Positions 51,896 through 61,146 of a stretch of DNA of 64,000 nt are shown here, one piece after another. Source of the DNA: Flavobacterium jejuense (lineage in GTDB: Bacteria; Bacteroidota; Bacteroidia; Flavobacteriales; Flavobacteriaceae); contig NZ_VEVQ02000002.1 in the NCBI RefSeq assembly GCF_006491595.2, positions 434,001 to 498,000 of the forward strand. The letters are read 5' to 3'. The notes under the pieces are model-generated. The model made no database searches, was not told the origin of the DNA, and saw only the letters and a program-made list of their open reading frames with translations. Position 1 is the stretch's first letter. Every line of letters begins with the position of its first letter. A program made the position numbers and the translations under genes.

Positions 51896-53014
51896 TTAGT
51901 TGCTAAGCATTACAGGCATTACTAACATGGTTACAGTTTCACCATCGTCTAATCCATCAACAGGAGTAAGGATACCTGCTCTGTTTGGCATAGACATTTC
52001 TAATTGGATTTCATCACTTGTAAGGTTGTTTAACATTTCTGTTAAGAAACGTGAGTTAAACCCTATTTGCATGTCATCGCCTTGGTAATCACAAGTCAAT
52101 CTTTCATCTGCTTTATTTGAGTAATCAATATCTTCAGCAGATATATTTAATTCAGTTCCAGCAATTTTTAAACGAATCTGATGTGTAGTTTTATTAGCAA
52201 AAATAGCAACACGACGTACAGAGCTTAAAAACTGAACTCTATTGATTAATAATTTATTTGGATTCTCTTTTGGAATTACAGCTTCATAGTTTGGGTATTT
52301 TCCATCAATTAAACGACAAGTTAATACATAATTTTCGAATGAGAAAGTTGCATTAGCATCGTTATATTCAATTTTTACTTCAGCATCAGAAGCAGCTAAA
52401 ATACCTTTTAAAATATTTAAAGGCTTTTTAGGCATAATGAAATCGGCAACTTGCGAAGCTTTTACATCAGCACGAGCATATTTTACTAATTTATGTGCAT
52501 CGGTAGCAACAAAAATTAAACCTTCCGGAGAAAATTGAAAAAATACACCGCTCATCACTGGTCTTAAATCATCATTACCAGCTGCAAAAATAGTTTTGCT
52601 AACGGCTGTTGCTAATACTTCTGCAGGAACAATTGTAGAAGAAGGATCTTCTAAAGCTACTGCTTTAGGAAATTCTTCACCTGGAGCGTAAGCAATTGCG
52701 TATTTACCAGAATTAGAACTTATTTCAACCGTATTGTTTTCTTCAACAGTAAAAGTTAAAGGTTGCTCTGGAAATGTTTTTAGAATATCTAATAATAACT
52801 TAGCAGGAACTGCCACACTACCTTGACTAGTAGAATCTATTTCTAGACTAGCTGACATAGTAGTTTCTAAATCAGATGCAGAAACAGTTAGCTTGCTGTT
52901 ATCTAATTCAAATAAAAAGTTATCTAAAATGGGTAACGTATTACTACTATTAATAACACTTCCTAATACTTGAAGTTGTTTTAATAAATATGAACTCGAA
53001 ACTATGAACTTCAT
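51896..53014 (-). CDS. dnaN: DNA polymerase III beta subunit (sliding clamp)
   Basis: The 372-residue clamp starts at MKFIVSSSYLLKQLQVLGSV (ATG 53014); the 13 extra residues of the longer frame overlap the promoter. Three repeated clamp domains are visible, with FVATDAHKL and RPVMSGVFF in the middle and the terminal VMPVMLSN, where Met-Pro-Met is the usual C-terminal strand. It encircles DNA and tethers polymerase III and MutS/MutL. It is not next to dnaA here. It has its own promoter although gldF-gldG lie upstream on the same strand. Confidence 0.97.
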   Translation of the reverse strand: MKFIVSSSYLLKQLQVLGSVINSSNTLPILDNFLFELDNSKLTVSASDLETTMSASLEIDSTSQGSVAVPAKLLLDILKTFPEQPLTFTVEENNTVEISSNSGKYAIAYAPGEEFPKAVALEDPSSTIVPAEVLATAVSKTIFAAGNDDLRPVMSGVFFQFSPEGLIFVATDAHKLVKYARADVKASQVADFIMPKKPLNILKGILAASDAEVKIEYNDANATFSFENYVLTCRLIDGKYPNYEAVIPKENPNKLLINRVQFLSSVRRVAIFANKTTHQIRLKIAGTELNISAEDIDYSNKADERLTCDYQGDDMQIGFNSRFLTEMLNNLTSDEIQLEMSMPNRAGILTPVDGLDDGETVTMLVMPVMLSN

Positions 53015-53052
53015 TTTCTTATATTTTAAAACCGTTTGTGATTTTAGTTGCA

Positions 53053-53084
53053 CAAATATATTCTAAATTATTAGCAATCACAAA
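53053..53084 (-). promoter_or_regulatory. dnaN promoter
   Basis: On the minus strand, -33 TTTG (53084-53081), a 20-bp spacer and -7 TATATTTG (53060-53053) match the Bacteroidota sigma-ABfr consensus exactly. Transcription would start about 30 bp before the ATG. Confidence 0.75.
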
Positions 53085-53100
53085 AACATTTTATTAACAT

Positions 53101-54783
53101 CTATTTATGATATACTCTTTTTCTTAAATAAGTAAATAAAAAACCAAATATAGCTAAAATAACAATTGGTAATCCGACAGTTATCATTTGTGCCCAACTA
53201 TAATTTTGATATACTTTTTCTTTATCTAATAAAGGTAAATTAACATCTTTACTTCTAATGTTGATAAGTCCAGTGTCATCTAAAAGATAATTTGTACAAT
53301 TCATTAAGAATTCTTTGTTGCCATATAGATTATTTGTCCATTTATCAAAACCTAACTCAAGAGGTATTCCTTTATCAATTTGATTTTTAATTACATCTCC
53401 ATCTGAAATAACAATCATTTTATTGGGAGCACTTTCTTTTTTAAAGGATGCATCTTTAAAGGGCAAAACACGATTGGTGTACATAGAATTAAATTGACCT
53501 TCTAAAAGAACGGCAACAGGCATCAATCCTTTTCCTGTATATTCTTCAGGTTTTGTTTCTTCTGTGACAATGTCAAGTGAAATTTGTGTTGGTGTTCCAA
53601 TAGGTCTAGAATATTCTGAACTACTTAGTAGAACTGTTTTTTTTATGGAATTATTTAAGAGTTCAATTGGTGATGCAAACTCAAATTTTATTCCTTCCAT
53701 ATTTTTAACTAAAGGATGATTCGTAGAAGGGTATACAAAAGGAGAAAATTTCCAGAAATATTGTTGGTATTGCGTATTACTTCCTTGTTGCCCACTAGCT
53801 AGTTTTATTGGAATGGCTTGTTCGTCTTTTATTAATAAAGGGTTAATACGAATTCCATATTTGAAGAATAATTCGGTTAAGTTTAAATCATTTTGTTGAG
53901 CCAAAACACTACCTGTTTCACTATATAAATCTTCATAATTAGCATGAACATTGTCTAGTAACCATAATGTTTTACCTCCATTTATAATATACTGATCTAG
54001 TACCTGTTTTTCTTCATCTGTGAAACCTTCAGTTGGTTTTGCTACAATAGCCAAATCATATTTTTCTAAAGCAGTTAATGTTTCTTTTGGTTTTGATGCT
54101 ACAGAATCTAAAGTAAAAGGAGCTAAAAAATAACTTTCTCTTACAGTTTTCAAAAAATCAGCAATATAAATATCTTGTAACTCACCATTTCCTTTTATAA
54201 TGGCTATTTTTTTTTGCTTTTCTTTAGTAATTTTATTAAAAGCTTCAGCAAAAGCGAATTCCAAATGTTGCACTGAACTGATTACTTTTTGTTCGGTTGA
54301 AGCACCCATTAAGTTTTTAAGTAAGGCTACTTTAGCACCTTTATCTCCGTAACTAGCTACAGCCCATGGGAAAACTACTTCTTGTGTTTGTTTTCCTTTA
54401 TCATCTACAGTAATGTTTAAAGGTTGTAATCCTCTCTCATGAAATTTCTTCATCACTTCAACTACTTCACTCTCTTTTTCAACTGGATTAACAAATTGGA
54501 AAATGATATTAGGATTGTAAGCTGAAAATTCTTCTAGAAGTTGTCGAGTTTCATTTTGCAAACGCTTAAAATCTGGTGGAAAATTTCCTTCTAAGAAAAC
54601 ATCAACCATTAATGGACTATCAATATTTTTGATAATTTCTAAAGAAGTTTCTGATAGAGTATAGCGTTTGTCTTCGGTTAAGTCAAAACGTTTAAAATAA
54701 TAATTACTGATTACGTTTACAGCAATTAAAATGAGAATTATAATTGCTACTGATTTTATATTTTGTTTTCTTGAAGTTTTCAT
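53101..54783 (-). CDS. gldG: Gliding motility ABC transporter component GldG
   Basis: The 560-residue protein has an N-terminal membrane helix (about 10-29), the GldG/ABC_transp_aux domain (YFKRFDLTEDKRYTLSETSL, then FLEGNFPPDFKRLQNETRQL), and a C-terminal helix near 530-552 with basic tail. It associates with GldF and the ATPase GldA, which is not in this window. Its ATG overlaps the gldF stop (TAATG). Mutants in F. johnsoniae lose gliding. Confidence 0.95.
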   Translation of the reverse strand: MKTSRKQNIKSVAIIILILIAVNVISNYYFKRFDLTEDKRYTLSETSLEIIKNIDSPLMVDVFLEGNFPPDFKRLQNETRQLLEEFSAYNPNIIFQFVNPVEKESEVVEVMKKFHERGLQPLNITVDDKGKQTQEVVFPWAVASYGDKGAKVALLKNLMGASTEQKVISSVQHLEFAFAEAFNKITKEKQKKIAIIKGNGELQDIYIADFLKTVRESYFLAPFTLDSVASKPKETLTALEKYDLAIVAKPTEGFTDEEKQVLDQYIINGGKTLWLLDNVHANYEDLYSETGSVLAQQNDLNLTELFFKYGIRINPLLIKDEQAIPIKLASGQQGSNTQYQQYFWKFSPFVYPSTNHPLVKNMEGIKFEFASPIELLNNSIKKTVLLSSSEYSRPIGTPTQISLDIVTEETKPEEYTGKGLMPVAVLLEGQFNSMYTNRVLPFKDASFKKESAPNKMIVISDGDVIKNQIDKGIPLELGFDKWTNNLYGNKEFLMNCTNYLLDDTGLINIRSKDVNLPLLDKEKVYQNYSWAQMITVGLPIVILAIFGFLFTYLRKRVYHK

Positions 54784-55508
54784 TATCCTTTCAATCTTTT
54801 AAGTTGGTAAACAGTGATGGATAAAAACAAAAGAGTGATGCTTAGAAAGTAAATAACATCTCTTGTGTCAATAACACCACGACTCATACTCTTAAAATGA
54901 GAATCCATTCCAAATGAAGTAATTATTCTACTATTTTCCTCAAATAAACTTGCAATTCCTTCAAACCCAAAGTAAAAAATAAAGCAAATAAAAACAGCAA
55001 CTATAAATGCAATGATTTGATTATCAGTTATGGAAGAGGTGAATATTCCAATTGAAGTATAAGAAGCAACAAGAAAAAGGAGACCGAAATAAGATCCTAA
55101 TGTGCTTCCCATATCGATATTTCCAGGTGGATTACCAAAGTATGAAATCATCCAGACATAAATGTAAGTAGGTAATAAAGCGATAACTATTAAAAGGAAA
55201 GCTCCAAAAAATTTTCCATTTACAATTTCCCAAATCGATAATGGTTTAGTAAAAAGGAGTTCGATAGTTCCTTGTTTTTTTTCATCAGAAAAACTTCTCA
55301 TAGTAACCGCAGGAATAAGAAATATTAAAATCCAAGGTGCTAATTTAAAAAACGGTCCTAAATCGGCAAAACCTGAATTTAAAATATTGAATTCACCATT
55401 AAAAACCCATAAAAATAATCCGTTGAGTATTAAAAATATGGCTATCACTAAATAACCAATAGGTGAACCAAAAAATGATTTTATTTCTCTTAAAAGTAAT
55501 GCTTTCAT
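54783..55508 (-). CDS. gldF: Gliding motility ABC transporter permease GldF
   Basis: The 241-residue permease starts at MKALLLREIKSFFGSPIGYL (ATG 55508; the longer frame uses TTG). It has about six membrane helices of the ABC-2 type, with the family segment FSDEKKQGTIELLFTKPLS. It is cotranscribed with gldG. The transported substrate is unknown even in studied species. Confidence 0.95.
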   Translation of the reverse strand: MKALLLREIKSFFGSPIGYLVIAIFLILNGLFLWVFNGEFNILNSGFADLGPFFKLAPWILIFLIPAVTMRSFSDEKKQGTIELLFTKPLSIWEIVNGKFFGAFLLIVIALLPTYIYVWMISYFGNPPGNIDMGSTLGSYFGLLFLVASYTSIGIFTSSITDNQIIAFIVAVFICFIFYFGFEGIASLFEENSRIITSFGMDSHFKSMSRGVIDTRDVIYFLSITLLFLSITVYQLKRLKG

Positions 55509-55637
55509 ATATTTTATAAAATTCAAAAAAGTTTAAAATGGTTTCATCTAATTTAAGATACTCACTATGCAAATGTAGTATATTACTTTAAAAATGAAAT
55601 AATTTAATAAATTAAAGCCTTGAACAATTTTAAATAT

Positions 55638-55934
55638 CTAAATAAGCGATGCTATTTTATCTACACTCCAAGCTTCTGGCTTATCGCTAAATAGTTTTTT
55701 AGTATAATTCCAAACTTCTTTAAAAAGTACAGAATTTCTATAATTTTCTAAATTTTCTTCTGTTTGCCAATAACTATAAGTAAAAAATATTCTAGGATCA
55801 TTTTTATCTTGATACAATTCTAAAAAAGCATTGCCTTCAAAACCTCTAATTTTTTCCTTTACCTGATTAAAATTAGTCAAAAAAAGATCAATTTTATCCT
55901 CTTGAAATCTCATTTTTACAATTCGTACAAACAT
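55638..55934 (-). CDS. ABM-domain (YgiN-like) small protein
   Basis: The 98-residue protein has the ferredoxin-like fold pattern of antibiotic biosynthesis monooxygenase domains: MFVRIVKMRFQEDKIDLFLT, then FFTYSYWQTEENLENYRNS. It is probably a dimeric cytoplasmic enzyme or heme/quinol-binding protein; the substrate is unknown. It starts 4 bp after the SAM hydrolase-like gene stop, so the two are one operon. Confidence 0.8.
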   Translation of the reverse strand: MFVRIVKMRFQEDKIDLFLTNFNQVKEKIRGFEGNAFLELYQDKNDPRIFFTYSYWQTEENLENYRNSVLFKEVWNYTKKLFSDKPEAWSVDKIASLI

Positions 55935-55938
55935 TTTT

Positions 55939-56769
55939 TTATTCGTTAAAAGTTATTGTTACTACATCTCTAAACTTTAAACCCAAAAGAGTAGAAGCAG
56001 AGCCTACTGTTTTAGGGTTACTTTTATAAATAGCTATTTCTAAATAACCATTTTCATTAAAAAGCGCTAAAGCATTTCCTTCAAAAGTCTTTAAAGAGTA
56101 TTTATCGATATTTTTAAAATCTGAATAATACCTATGAATACGTTCTAATTTTTTATTATGAAAAGAAATGGTGTATGGGCGTTTAATTGCTACTTCTTCA
56201 AATATTTTTTTGGAGATATTGGTCACACAATTTCCAAATTGGTCAATATATATAATACTACCTTTTATGAAACTAGCATCATTAGAAACTATCGGAGTTA
56301 ATTCATTAACTACTTTTAATTCGTTAATTTCTTTACCAATGACATTTAGCAAACCACCTCTAGTAATGTGAGAGGCCACTGCAACAAATACATTCATAGG
56401 TGTTGCTTCTTCTTGTAAGCGATCATGAATAGTTATAGCTACTACTTTTTGAGGTATTTTCTTTTGAATCAGAGAGCTTAAAATACCATTGTCAGCACAA
56501 ATAAAATATTGATCTTCCCATTGCATAGCAATATGCTGCGTGTTTTGTGTTTTTTCACTATCTACACCAATAATATGAATAGTCCCTTTTGGAAAATTAT
56601 TATAGGAAGCTGCAATACAGTAACTAGCTTCTAATGTGTTGAATAAATCAATGTCATGGGATATGTCAACTATTGTAGGATTTTCAATAGTAGAAATTAA
56701 CTTACCTTTTAAAGCACCCACAAAATGATCCTTTAATCCAAAATCGGTAGTAAGAGTAATTATTGACAT
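55939..56769 (-). CDS. SAM hydrolase / SAM-dependent halogenase family protein
   Basis: The 276-residue enzyme of the DUF62 family has the N-terminal TLTTDFGLKDHFVGALKG, a central CADNGILSSL, and YIDQFGNCVTNI near the C-terminal domain. Family members split S-adenosylmethionine with hydroxide to adenosine and methionine; chlorinases and fluorinases are rare relatives. The long halogenase-specific loop cannot be judged here, so hydrolase is the safer call. Confidence 0.88.
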   Translation of the reverse strand: MSIITLTTDFGLKDHFVGALKGKLISTIENPTIVDISHDIDLFNTLEASYCIAASYNNFPKGTIHIIGVDSEKTQNTQHIAMQWEDQYFICADNGILSSLIQKKIPQKVVAITIHDRLQEEATPMNVFVAVASHITRGGLLNVIGKEINELKVVNELTPIVSNDASFIKGSIIYIDQFGNCVTNISKKIFEEVAIKRPYTISFHNKKLERIHRYYSDFKNIDKYSLKTFEGNALALFNENGYLEIAIYKSNPKTVGSASTLLGLKFRDVVTITFNE

Positions 56770-56962
56770 ATTTTTGTTTATAACTTATTCAAGATGCAAG
56801 CGGTGTTTTTCTTAAATTTGAGGTTATAGTTTACTTCCTATTTTAAAAAATAAAATAAAAATGAGATTCTATAAATTTTATAAAAAAAACAATAACTATC
56901 TTAAATAGTTTACAAAGCTAGCATAATTTTAGTACAACAAAAATAATTTAAAAAGAAAGCCT

Positions 56963-57913
56963 TTGAACGAGAGAAACATTGAATTAGTAGAGATTACTCC
57001 AAAAGATTTTTGGGGTGCTCAAGATGTTCATTTAGAAGCCATTAAAAAATATTATCCGAAATTGAAATTTGTGGCCAGAGGAACAACTCTTAAAGTATAT
57101 GGTGAAGAAGAAATTTTAGAAGAATTTGAAAACAAATTTAAAAGATTAATGCTTCATTTCACGCGCTATAACAATATTGATGAAAATGTTGTTTCAAGAG
57201 TTCTTGAAAGTGATGCACAAGAAACACAATATATGCATGATAGAGACAAAATACTTGTGCATGGTGTAAGCGGTAAGTTAATTAAAGCGATGACACCTAA
57301 TCAGCAGAAGTTGGTTGAGACTATTATGAAAAACGATATGGTTTTTGCAATTGGTCCAGCTGGAACTGGAAAAACCTATACAGGAGTTGCTATGGCTGTT
57401 AAAGCATTAAAAGAAAAACAAGTAAAACGAATTATTTTAACGAGACCTGCTGTAGAAGCTGGTGAAAATTTAGGTTTTCTTCCAGGTGATATGAAAGAAA
57501 AGTTGGATCCTTATATGCAACCTTTATATGATGCTTTGAGAGATATGATTCCTTCTGAAAAATTAGAAGATTATATTTTAAAAGGTATTATCCAAATTGC
57601 ACCATTAGCTTTTATGCGTGGAAGGACTTTAGATAATGCTTTTGTTATACTAGATGAAGCTCAAAACACTACACATAGTCAAATGAAAATGTTTTTAACT
57701 CGAATGGGGAAAAATGCTAAATTCATGATAACAGGAGATCCTGGTCAAGTAGATTTACCTAGAAGAACTATTTCTGGACTAAAAGAAGCTATCTTAATTT
57801 TGAAAGATGTTGAAGGTATAGGCGTAATTTATTTAGACGATAAAGACATTGTAAGGCATAAATTAGTAAAAAAAGTAATTGATGCTTATAAAAGTATAGA
57901 AAATCACGATTAA
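56963..57913 (+). CDS. phoH: PhoH-like ATPase, TTG start
   Basis: The 316-residue protein has an N-terminal KH-like part and a PhoH ATPase domain: Walker A GPAGTGKTY (131-139), ILTRPAVEAGE, GDMKEKLDPYMQPL, Walker B VILDEAQN, and FMITGDPGQVDLPR. It is the RNA-metabolism YbeZ/PhoH group. The frame begins with TTG at 56963 (NERNIELVEI). No ATG exists near the family N-terminus, so TTG is accepted as the genuine start. Confidence 0.93.
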   Translation: MNERNIELVEITPKDFWGAQDVHLEAIKKYYPKLKFVARGTTLKVYGEEEILEEFENKFKRLMLHFTRYNNIDENVVSRVLESDAQETQYMHDRDKILVHGVSGKLIKAMTPNQQKLVETIMKNDMVFAIGPAGTGKTYTGVAMAVKALKEKQVKRIILTRPAVEAGENLGFLPGDMKEKLDPYMQPLYDALRDMIPSEKLEDYILKGIIQIAPLAFMRGRTLDNAFVILDEAQNTTHSQMKMFLTRMGKNAKFMITGDPGQVDLPRRTISGLKEAILILKDVEGIGVIYLDDKDIVRHKLVKKVIDAYKSIENHD

Positions 57914-57932
57914 ATTTTATTATTCCTGTCTT

Positions 57933-57965
57933 AAAAGTCAATTATTCAGTTAATTGGCTTTTTTT
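57933..57965 (+). terminator. Terminator after phoH
   Basis: AAAAGTCAATTA (57933-57944) and TAATTGGCTTTT (57951-57962) pair over 12 bp with one G-U, then Ts. Confidence 0.8.
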
Positions 57966-58023
57966 GTTATGACTAATTTTTTAAAATCATAGTTTTTTTA
58001 ATGATTTTGAATTATTTATTAAC

Positions 58024-58039
58024 ACGAAAACGTTTTCGT
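58024..58039. promoter_or_regulatory. LacI-type palindrome upstream of the amylase gene
   Basis: ACGAAAACGTTTTCGT is a perfect 16-bp palindrome with a central CG, as in operators of LacI/CcpA-family proteins. It lies 80 bp before the amylase ATG. A TATTTTTAC -7-like element follows at about 58051. No LacI-type gene is in the window. Confidence 0.7.
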
Positions 58040-58118
58040 TAATGAATTCTTATTTTTACAATGTAATTATTGTGATTTTTACATTAATTTAGGTGTAAAA
58101 TTAAATAAATACTAAAAC

Positions 58119-59555
58119 ATGAAACAAATTAGTCAATTAAGAATTATGGCATCTTGTTTAATTTTTTCATTCATTTCTTGTGATAAGGATGAAACTATTA
58201 ATGAAAATCAAGAGACGTCAAGAGATTTTAAAACAATTCAAGTAACAAATCATGACGGTCATCCATTTAATACAGGTGATGATAAAGCTAATTTAAGCAG
58301 TAAATATGTCGCAAATGCTGGTGGTGGAGTTATGATGCAAGGATTTTATTGGGACGTTCCAGCAGGTGGAACATGGTGGAATGTAGTTAAAGGTAAAGTA
58401 ACTGCTTGGGGAAATGCTGGTATAGATGCTGTGTGGTTGCCACCTGCTTCTAAAGCACAAAATGGGCCATTCTCAATGGGTTATGATCCAACAGATTATT
58501 ATGATTTTGGAGATTATAATCAAAATGGAACTACAGAAACAAGATTTGGTTCTAAAAGTGAATTAACTAGTTTAATTACCACTGCTCACGAACAAAATAT
58601 GAAAGTATATGCAGATATAGTTATCAATCATAATAGTGGTGGACAATCGGAGTACAATCCTTTCACAGGTTCTAATACATACACTAAGTTTAATGTAGCT
58701 TCTGGTAAATTCAATCGTACTTACAATGATTTCTATAAAAATTCTTATGGAAATAATGATGAAGGAAGTTTTGGTGGCTTTCCAGATTTGTGTCATGCAA
58801 ATCCTTATGTGCAAGATTGGTTGTGGGGAAGATCTGATGCTGTTGGGAAATATTATAAAAATACTATGAAATTTGACGGATGGAGATTTGATTATGTAAA
58901 AGGTTTTGGTCCTTGGGTTGTAAACCAATGGAATGCTAATGTAGGTGGTTTTTCTGTTGGTGAATATTGGGATGGAAATGCAGCTACTTTAGAATGGTGG
59001 TGTGATAATGCAAATAGTTCAGCTTTTGATTTTGCTTGTTATTACAAAATGGATGAAGCCTTTGATGGTAATGATTTGACAAAATTAAGTTCTGGTGATA
59101 TGCTTTGGAAAAGAAGACCTTTTAGAGCAGTAACATTTGTTTCAAATCATGATACTGATCAAATTTGGAAAAAAACATTAGCTTATGCATATATCTTAAC
59201 TCATGAAGGGTATCCAACAATTTTTTACAGAGATTACGAAGAATGGTTAGATAAAAACAAACTAAATAATTTAATTTGGATTCATAATAATAAAGCAACA
59301 GGTAATACGTCTATTTTATATGCAGATAATGACGAATATTTGGCTAGAAGAAACGGTTATAATGGGAATCCTGGTTTAGTAGTGTATTTGAATAACTCCG
59401 ATTCATGGCAAGAAAGATGGATTCAAACGAATTGGTCAAATACAACTATAAAAGATTATACTGGGAATTCTTCTTGGCAACCTACAACTCAAGGTGATAA
59501 ATGGGTTAAAATACAATGCCCACCTAATAGTTATTCTATTTGGTCTACTTTATAA
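58119..59555 (+). CDS. GH13 alpha-amylase lipoprotein
   Basis: The 478-residue enzyme has a lipoprotein signal (CLIFSFISC, lipidated Cys21) and an alpha-amylase barrel. GH13 motifs are present: ADIVINHNSGG, GWRFDYVKGFG (nucleophile Asp), SVGEYWDG (acid/base Glu) and FVSNHDTDQ (transition-state Asp). The C-terminal part (WVKIQCPPNSYSIWSTL) is an amylase beta domain. It hydrolyses alpha-1,4-glucans at the cell envelope. It is alone rather than in a sus operon; the LacI-type palindrome suggests sugar control. Confidence 0.95.
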   Translation: MKQISQLRIMASCLIFSFISCDKDETINENQETSRDFKTIQVTNHDGHPFNTGDDKANLSSKYVANAGGGVMMQGFYWDVPAGGTWWNVVKGKVTAWGNAGIDAVWLPPASKAQNGPFSMGYDPTDYYDFGDYNQNGTTETRFGSKSELTSLITTAHEQNMKVYADIVINHNSGGQSEYNPFTGSNTYTKFNVASGKFNRTYNDFYKNSYGNNDEGSFGGFPDLCHANPYVQDWLWGRSDAVGKYYKNTMKFDGWRFDYVKGFGPWVVNQWNANVGGFSVGEYWDGNAATLEWWCDNANSSAFDFACYYKMDEAFDGNDLTKLSSGDMLWKRRPFRAVTFVSNHDTDQIWKKTLAYAYILTHEGYPTIFYRDYEEWLDKNKLNNLIWIHNNKATGNTSILYADNDEYLARRNGYNGNPGLVVYLNNSDSWQERWIQTNWSNTTIKDYTGNSSWQPTTQGDKWVKIQCPPNSYSIWSTL

Positions 59556-59583
59556 TTTTTATTTATTGAGTTATAATTTGATT

Positions 59584-59616
59584 AGATGCTGTGCGAAATG
59601 TACAGCATCTTTTTTT
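59584..59616 (+). terminator. Terminator after the amylase gene
   Basis: AGATGCTGT (59584-59592) and ACAGCATCT (59602-59610) form a 9-bp stem with a run of seven T. Confidence 0.88.
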
Positions 59617-59665
59617 GTTATTGTCTTTTAAATAAACTTTATTTGCAATGCTAAAAAAATAAAAA

Positions 59666-60484
59666 TTGAAAAACATACTCATTACTGGAGCATCTGGTGG
59701 ATTAGGAAAATTAACTTCAAAATACTTTGCTGAAAACGGATGGAATGTTATAGCTACTATGATTGATATTAATTTAGCGGATGGTTTTATAGACTATCCA
59801 AATATAAAATGCTATGAATTAGATGTCACTTCTTCAGCAAGTATTGAAATAGCAAAACAAAATATTTTAAAAGAGTTTAAGACAATTGATGTAATCATTA
59901 ATAATGCAGGACTAGGATACAGAAGTTTTGTGGAACTTTCAGAAGATTCAAAGATTGATACTATAGTTGATGTTAATTTAATTGGTGTTATTAAAGTTTG
60001 TAGGGCTTTTATTCCTGTTTTTAGAGAACAAAATAAAGGAATGTTTATAAATATCTCGTCAGTAGCAGGTTTAGTAAACTTACCTTTAGGAAACTTTTAT
60101 CATGCTACAAAAAGAGCGGTTGAAAGTTTTTCTGAATGTATGTCTTATGAATTACTTGATTTTAATGTTGGTGTTTGTACGGTTCAATTTGGTAATGCTC
60201 CAACAGACTTTCAAAAAAATGTAACCAAATGTGAGGATACAAAAATCACGTCATATGAGGATATGATGTGTACTATAAATTGTATTCTAAAAAAGAAAAC
60301 ATCTAAAAATAAAGACTTAACAATAAAAATAGTTACTAAATTATTTAATATTGCAAGTAATCCTAAGAAAAGTTTCAGAAGATATACAATTGGTTTTGAT
60401 GCTAATTTTATGCGCTATTTGAGAAAAATTTTAGGATATCGATTGTTTAATAAAGTAATCAAAAGAATGGTTTTGAAAAAATAA
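59666..60484 (+). CDS. Short-chain dehydrogenase/reductase, TTG start
   Basis: The 272-residue SDR has nucleotide-binding TGASGGLG (7-14), NNAG, a catalytic Ser in NISSVAGL, and Tyr145-x-x-x-Lys149 in FYHATKRA. It is a classical SDR; Asp-type cofactor choice is not clear. It begins with TTG (KNILITGASG); no ATG upstream is in frame and internal ATGs would cut the Rossmann fold. Substrate unknown. The next gene starts 11 bp later, probably the same operon. Confidence 0.9.
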   Translation: MKNILITGASGGLGKLTSKYFAENGWNVIATMIDINLADGFIDYPNIKCYELDVTSSASIEIAKQNILKEFKTIDVIINNAGLGYRSFVELSEDSKIDTIVDVNLIGVIKVCRAFIPVFREQNKGMFINISSVAGLVNLPLGNFYHATKRAVESFSECMSYELLDFNVGVCTVQFGNAPTDFQKNVTKCEDTKITSYEDMMCTINCILKKKTSKNKDLTIKIVTKLFNIASNPKKSFRRYTIGFDANFMRYLRKILGYRLFNKVIKRMVLKK

Positions 60485-60495
60485 AGAATATACTC

Positions 60496-60957
60496 ATGAA
60501 ACATTTTTTTAAATATGAGAAAGGATTTGTTAATATTGATGCTGAAAATCTTTACCTAACTCAATCAGGCAATTGGTCAGAAACGGATTCGCTTTCAGAG
60601 AAATCTAAAAAATCGAAAAGTCAGAATACTAAAAAGAAAATTAAAACATACAGTTTTTATGCTATGTTACTTTCTTTTTCTTTGTTGTTGTTTTTTAACC
60701 TTAATAATGGTAAGAATGGTAAAATGATGTTACCAATAGGTATTATATTATTGTTTTTATCAGCATATTATTATATAAGAGCTGCTTCAGGTAGCCAATA
60801 TAAAATTCCCTTTTCTAAAATTACTAAAATGGAACATTCATTCAATAGTTTAAAAATACATTTTAAAAATTTTGATGATAAAGAGGATTTTGAAAGATTA
60901 GATGCTATTGATAAAAAAGGAATTCAAATTTTGAAAGATTTAAAATTAATTAAATAA
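60496..60957 (+). CDS. Two-span membrane protein of unknown function
   Basis: The 153-residue protein has a polar N-terminal part with a Lys/Ser-rich stretch (SEKSKKSKSQNTKKKIKTYS), two membrane helices (about 52-69 and 78-95), and a C-terminal PH-like beta region (YKIPFSKITKMEHSFNSLKI, ending in LKDLKLIK). No family recognised. It is probably cotranscribed with the SDR gene. Confidence 0.7.
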   Translation: MKHFFKYEKGFVNIDAENLYLTQSGNWSETDSLSEKSKKSKSQNTKKKIKTYSFYAMLLSFSLLLFFNLNNGKNGKMMLPIGIILLFLSAYYYIRAASGSQYKIPFSKITKMEHSFNSLKIHFKNFDDKEDFERLDAIDKKGIQILKDLKLIK

Positions 60958-61096
60958 TTGTTGTACAGTGTTTTATATTTAGTTTACTTTTTATATGTTG
61001 AATTTTTTTTTATTACTAAACCCATTGAATGCTACTTAATAGCTTTCTTTTTTCTTTTAATTATGTAAATTATTACGAAAATGATGTAATTCATTT

Positions 61097-61111
61097 GGTA
61101 AATGGTTTACC
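61097..61111. promoter_or_regulatory. GGTAAA palindrome upstream of the barrel gene
   Basis: GGTAAA-TGG-TTTACC is a symmetric 15-bp site 36 bp before the ATG at 61147, a good position for an operator. The regulator is unknown. Confidence 0.45.
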
Positions 61112-61146
61112 GAGATTTGTATCATAATATTTAAAGAAAAAGAAAC

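Noticed and set aside
55939..56769. Fluorinase or chlorinase
   Set aside because: Most members of this family are SAM hydrolases; no halogenase-specific feature can be claimed from the sequence.
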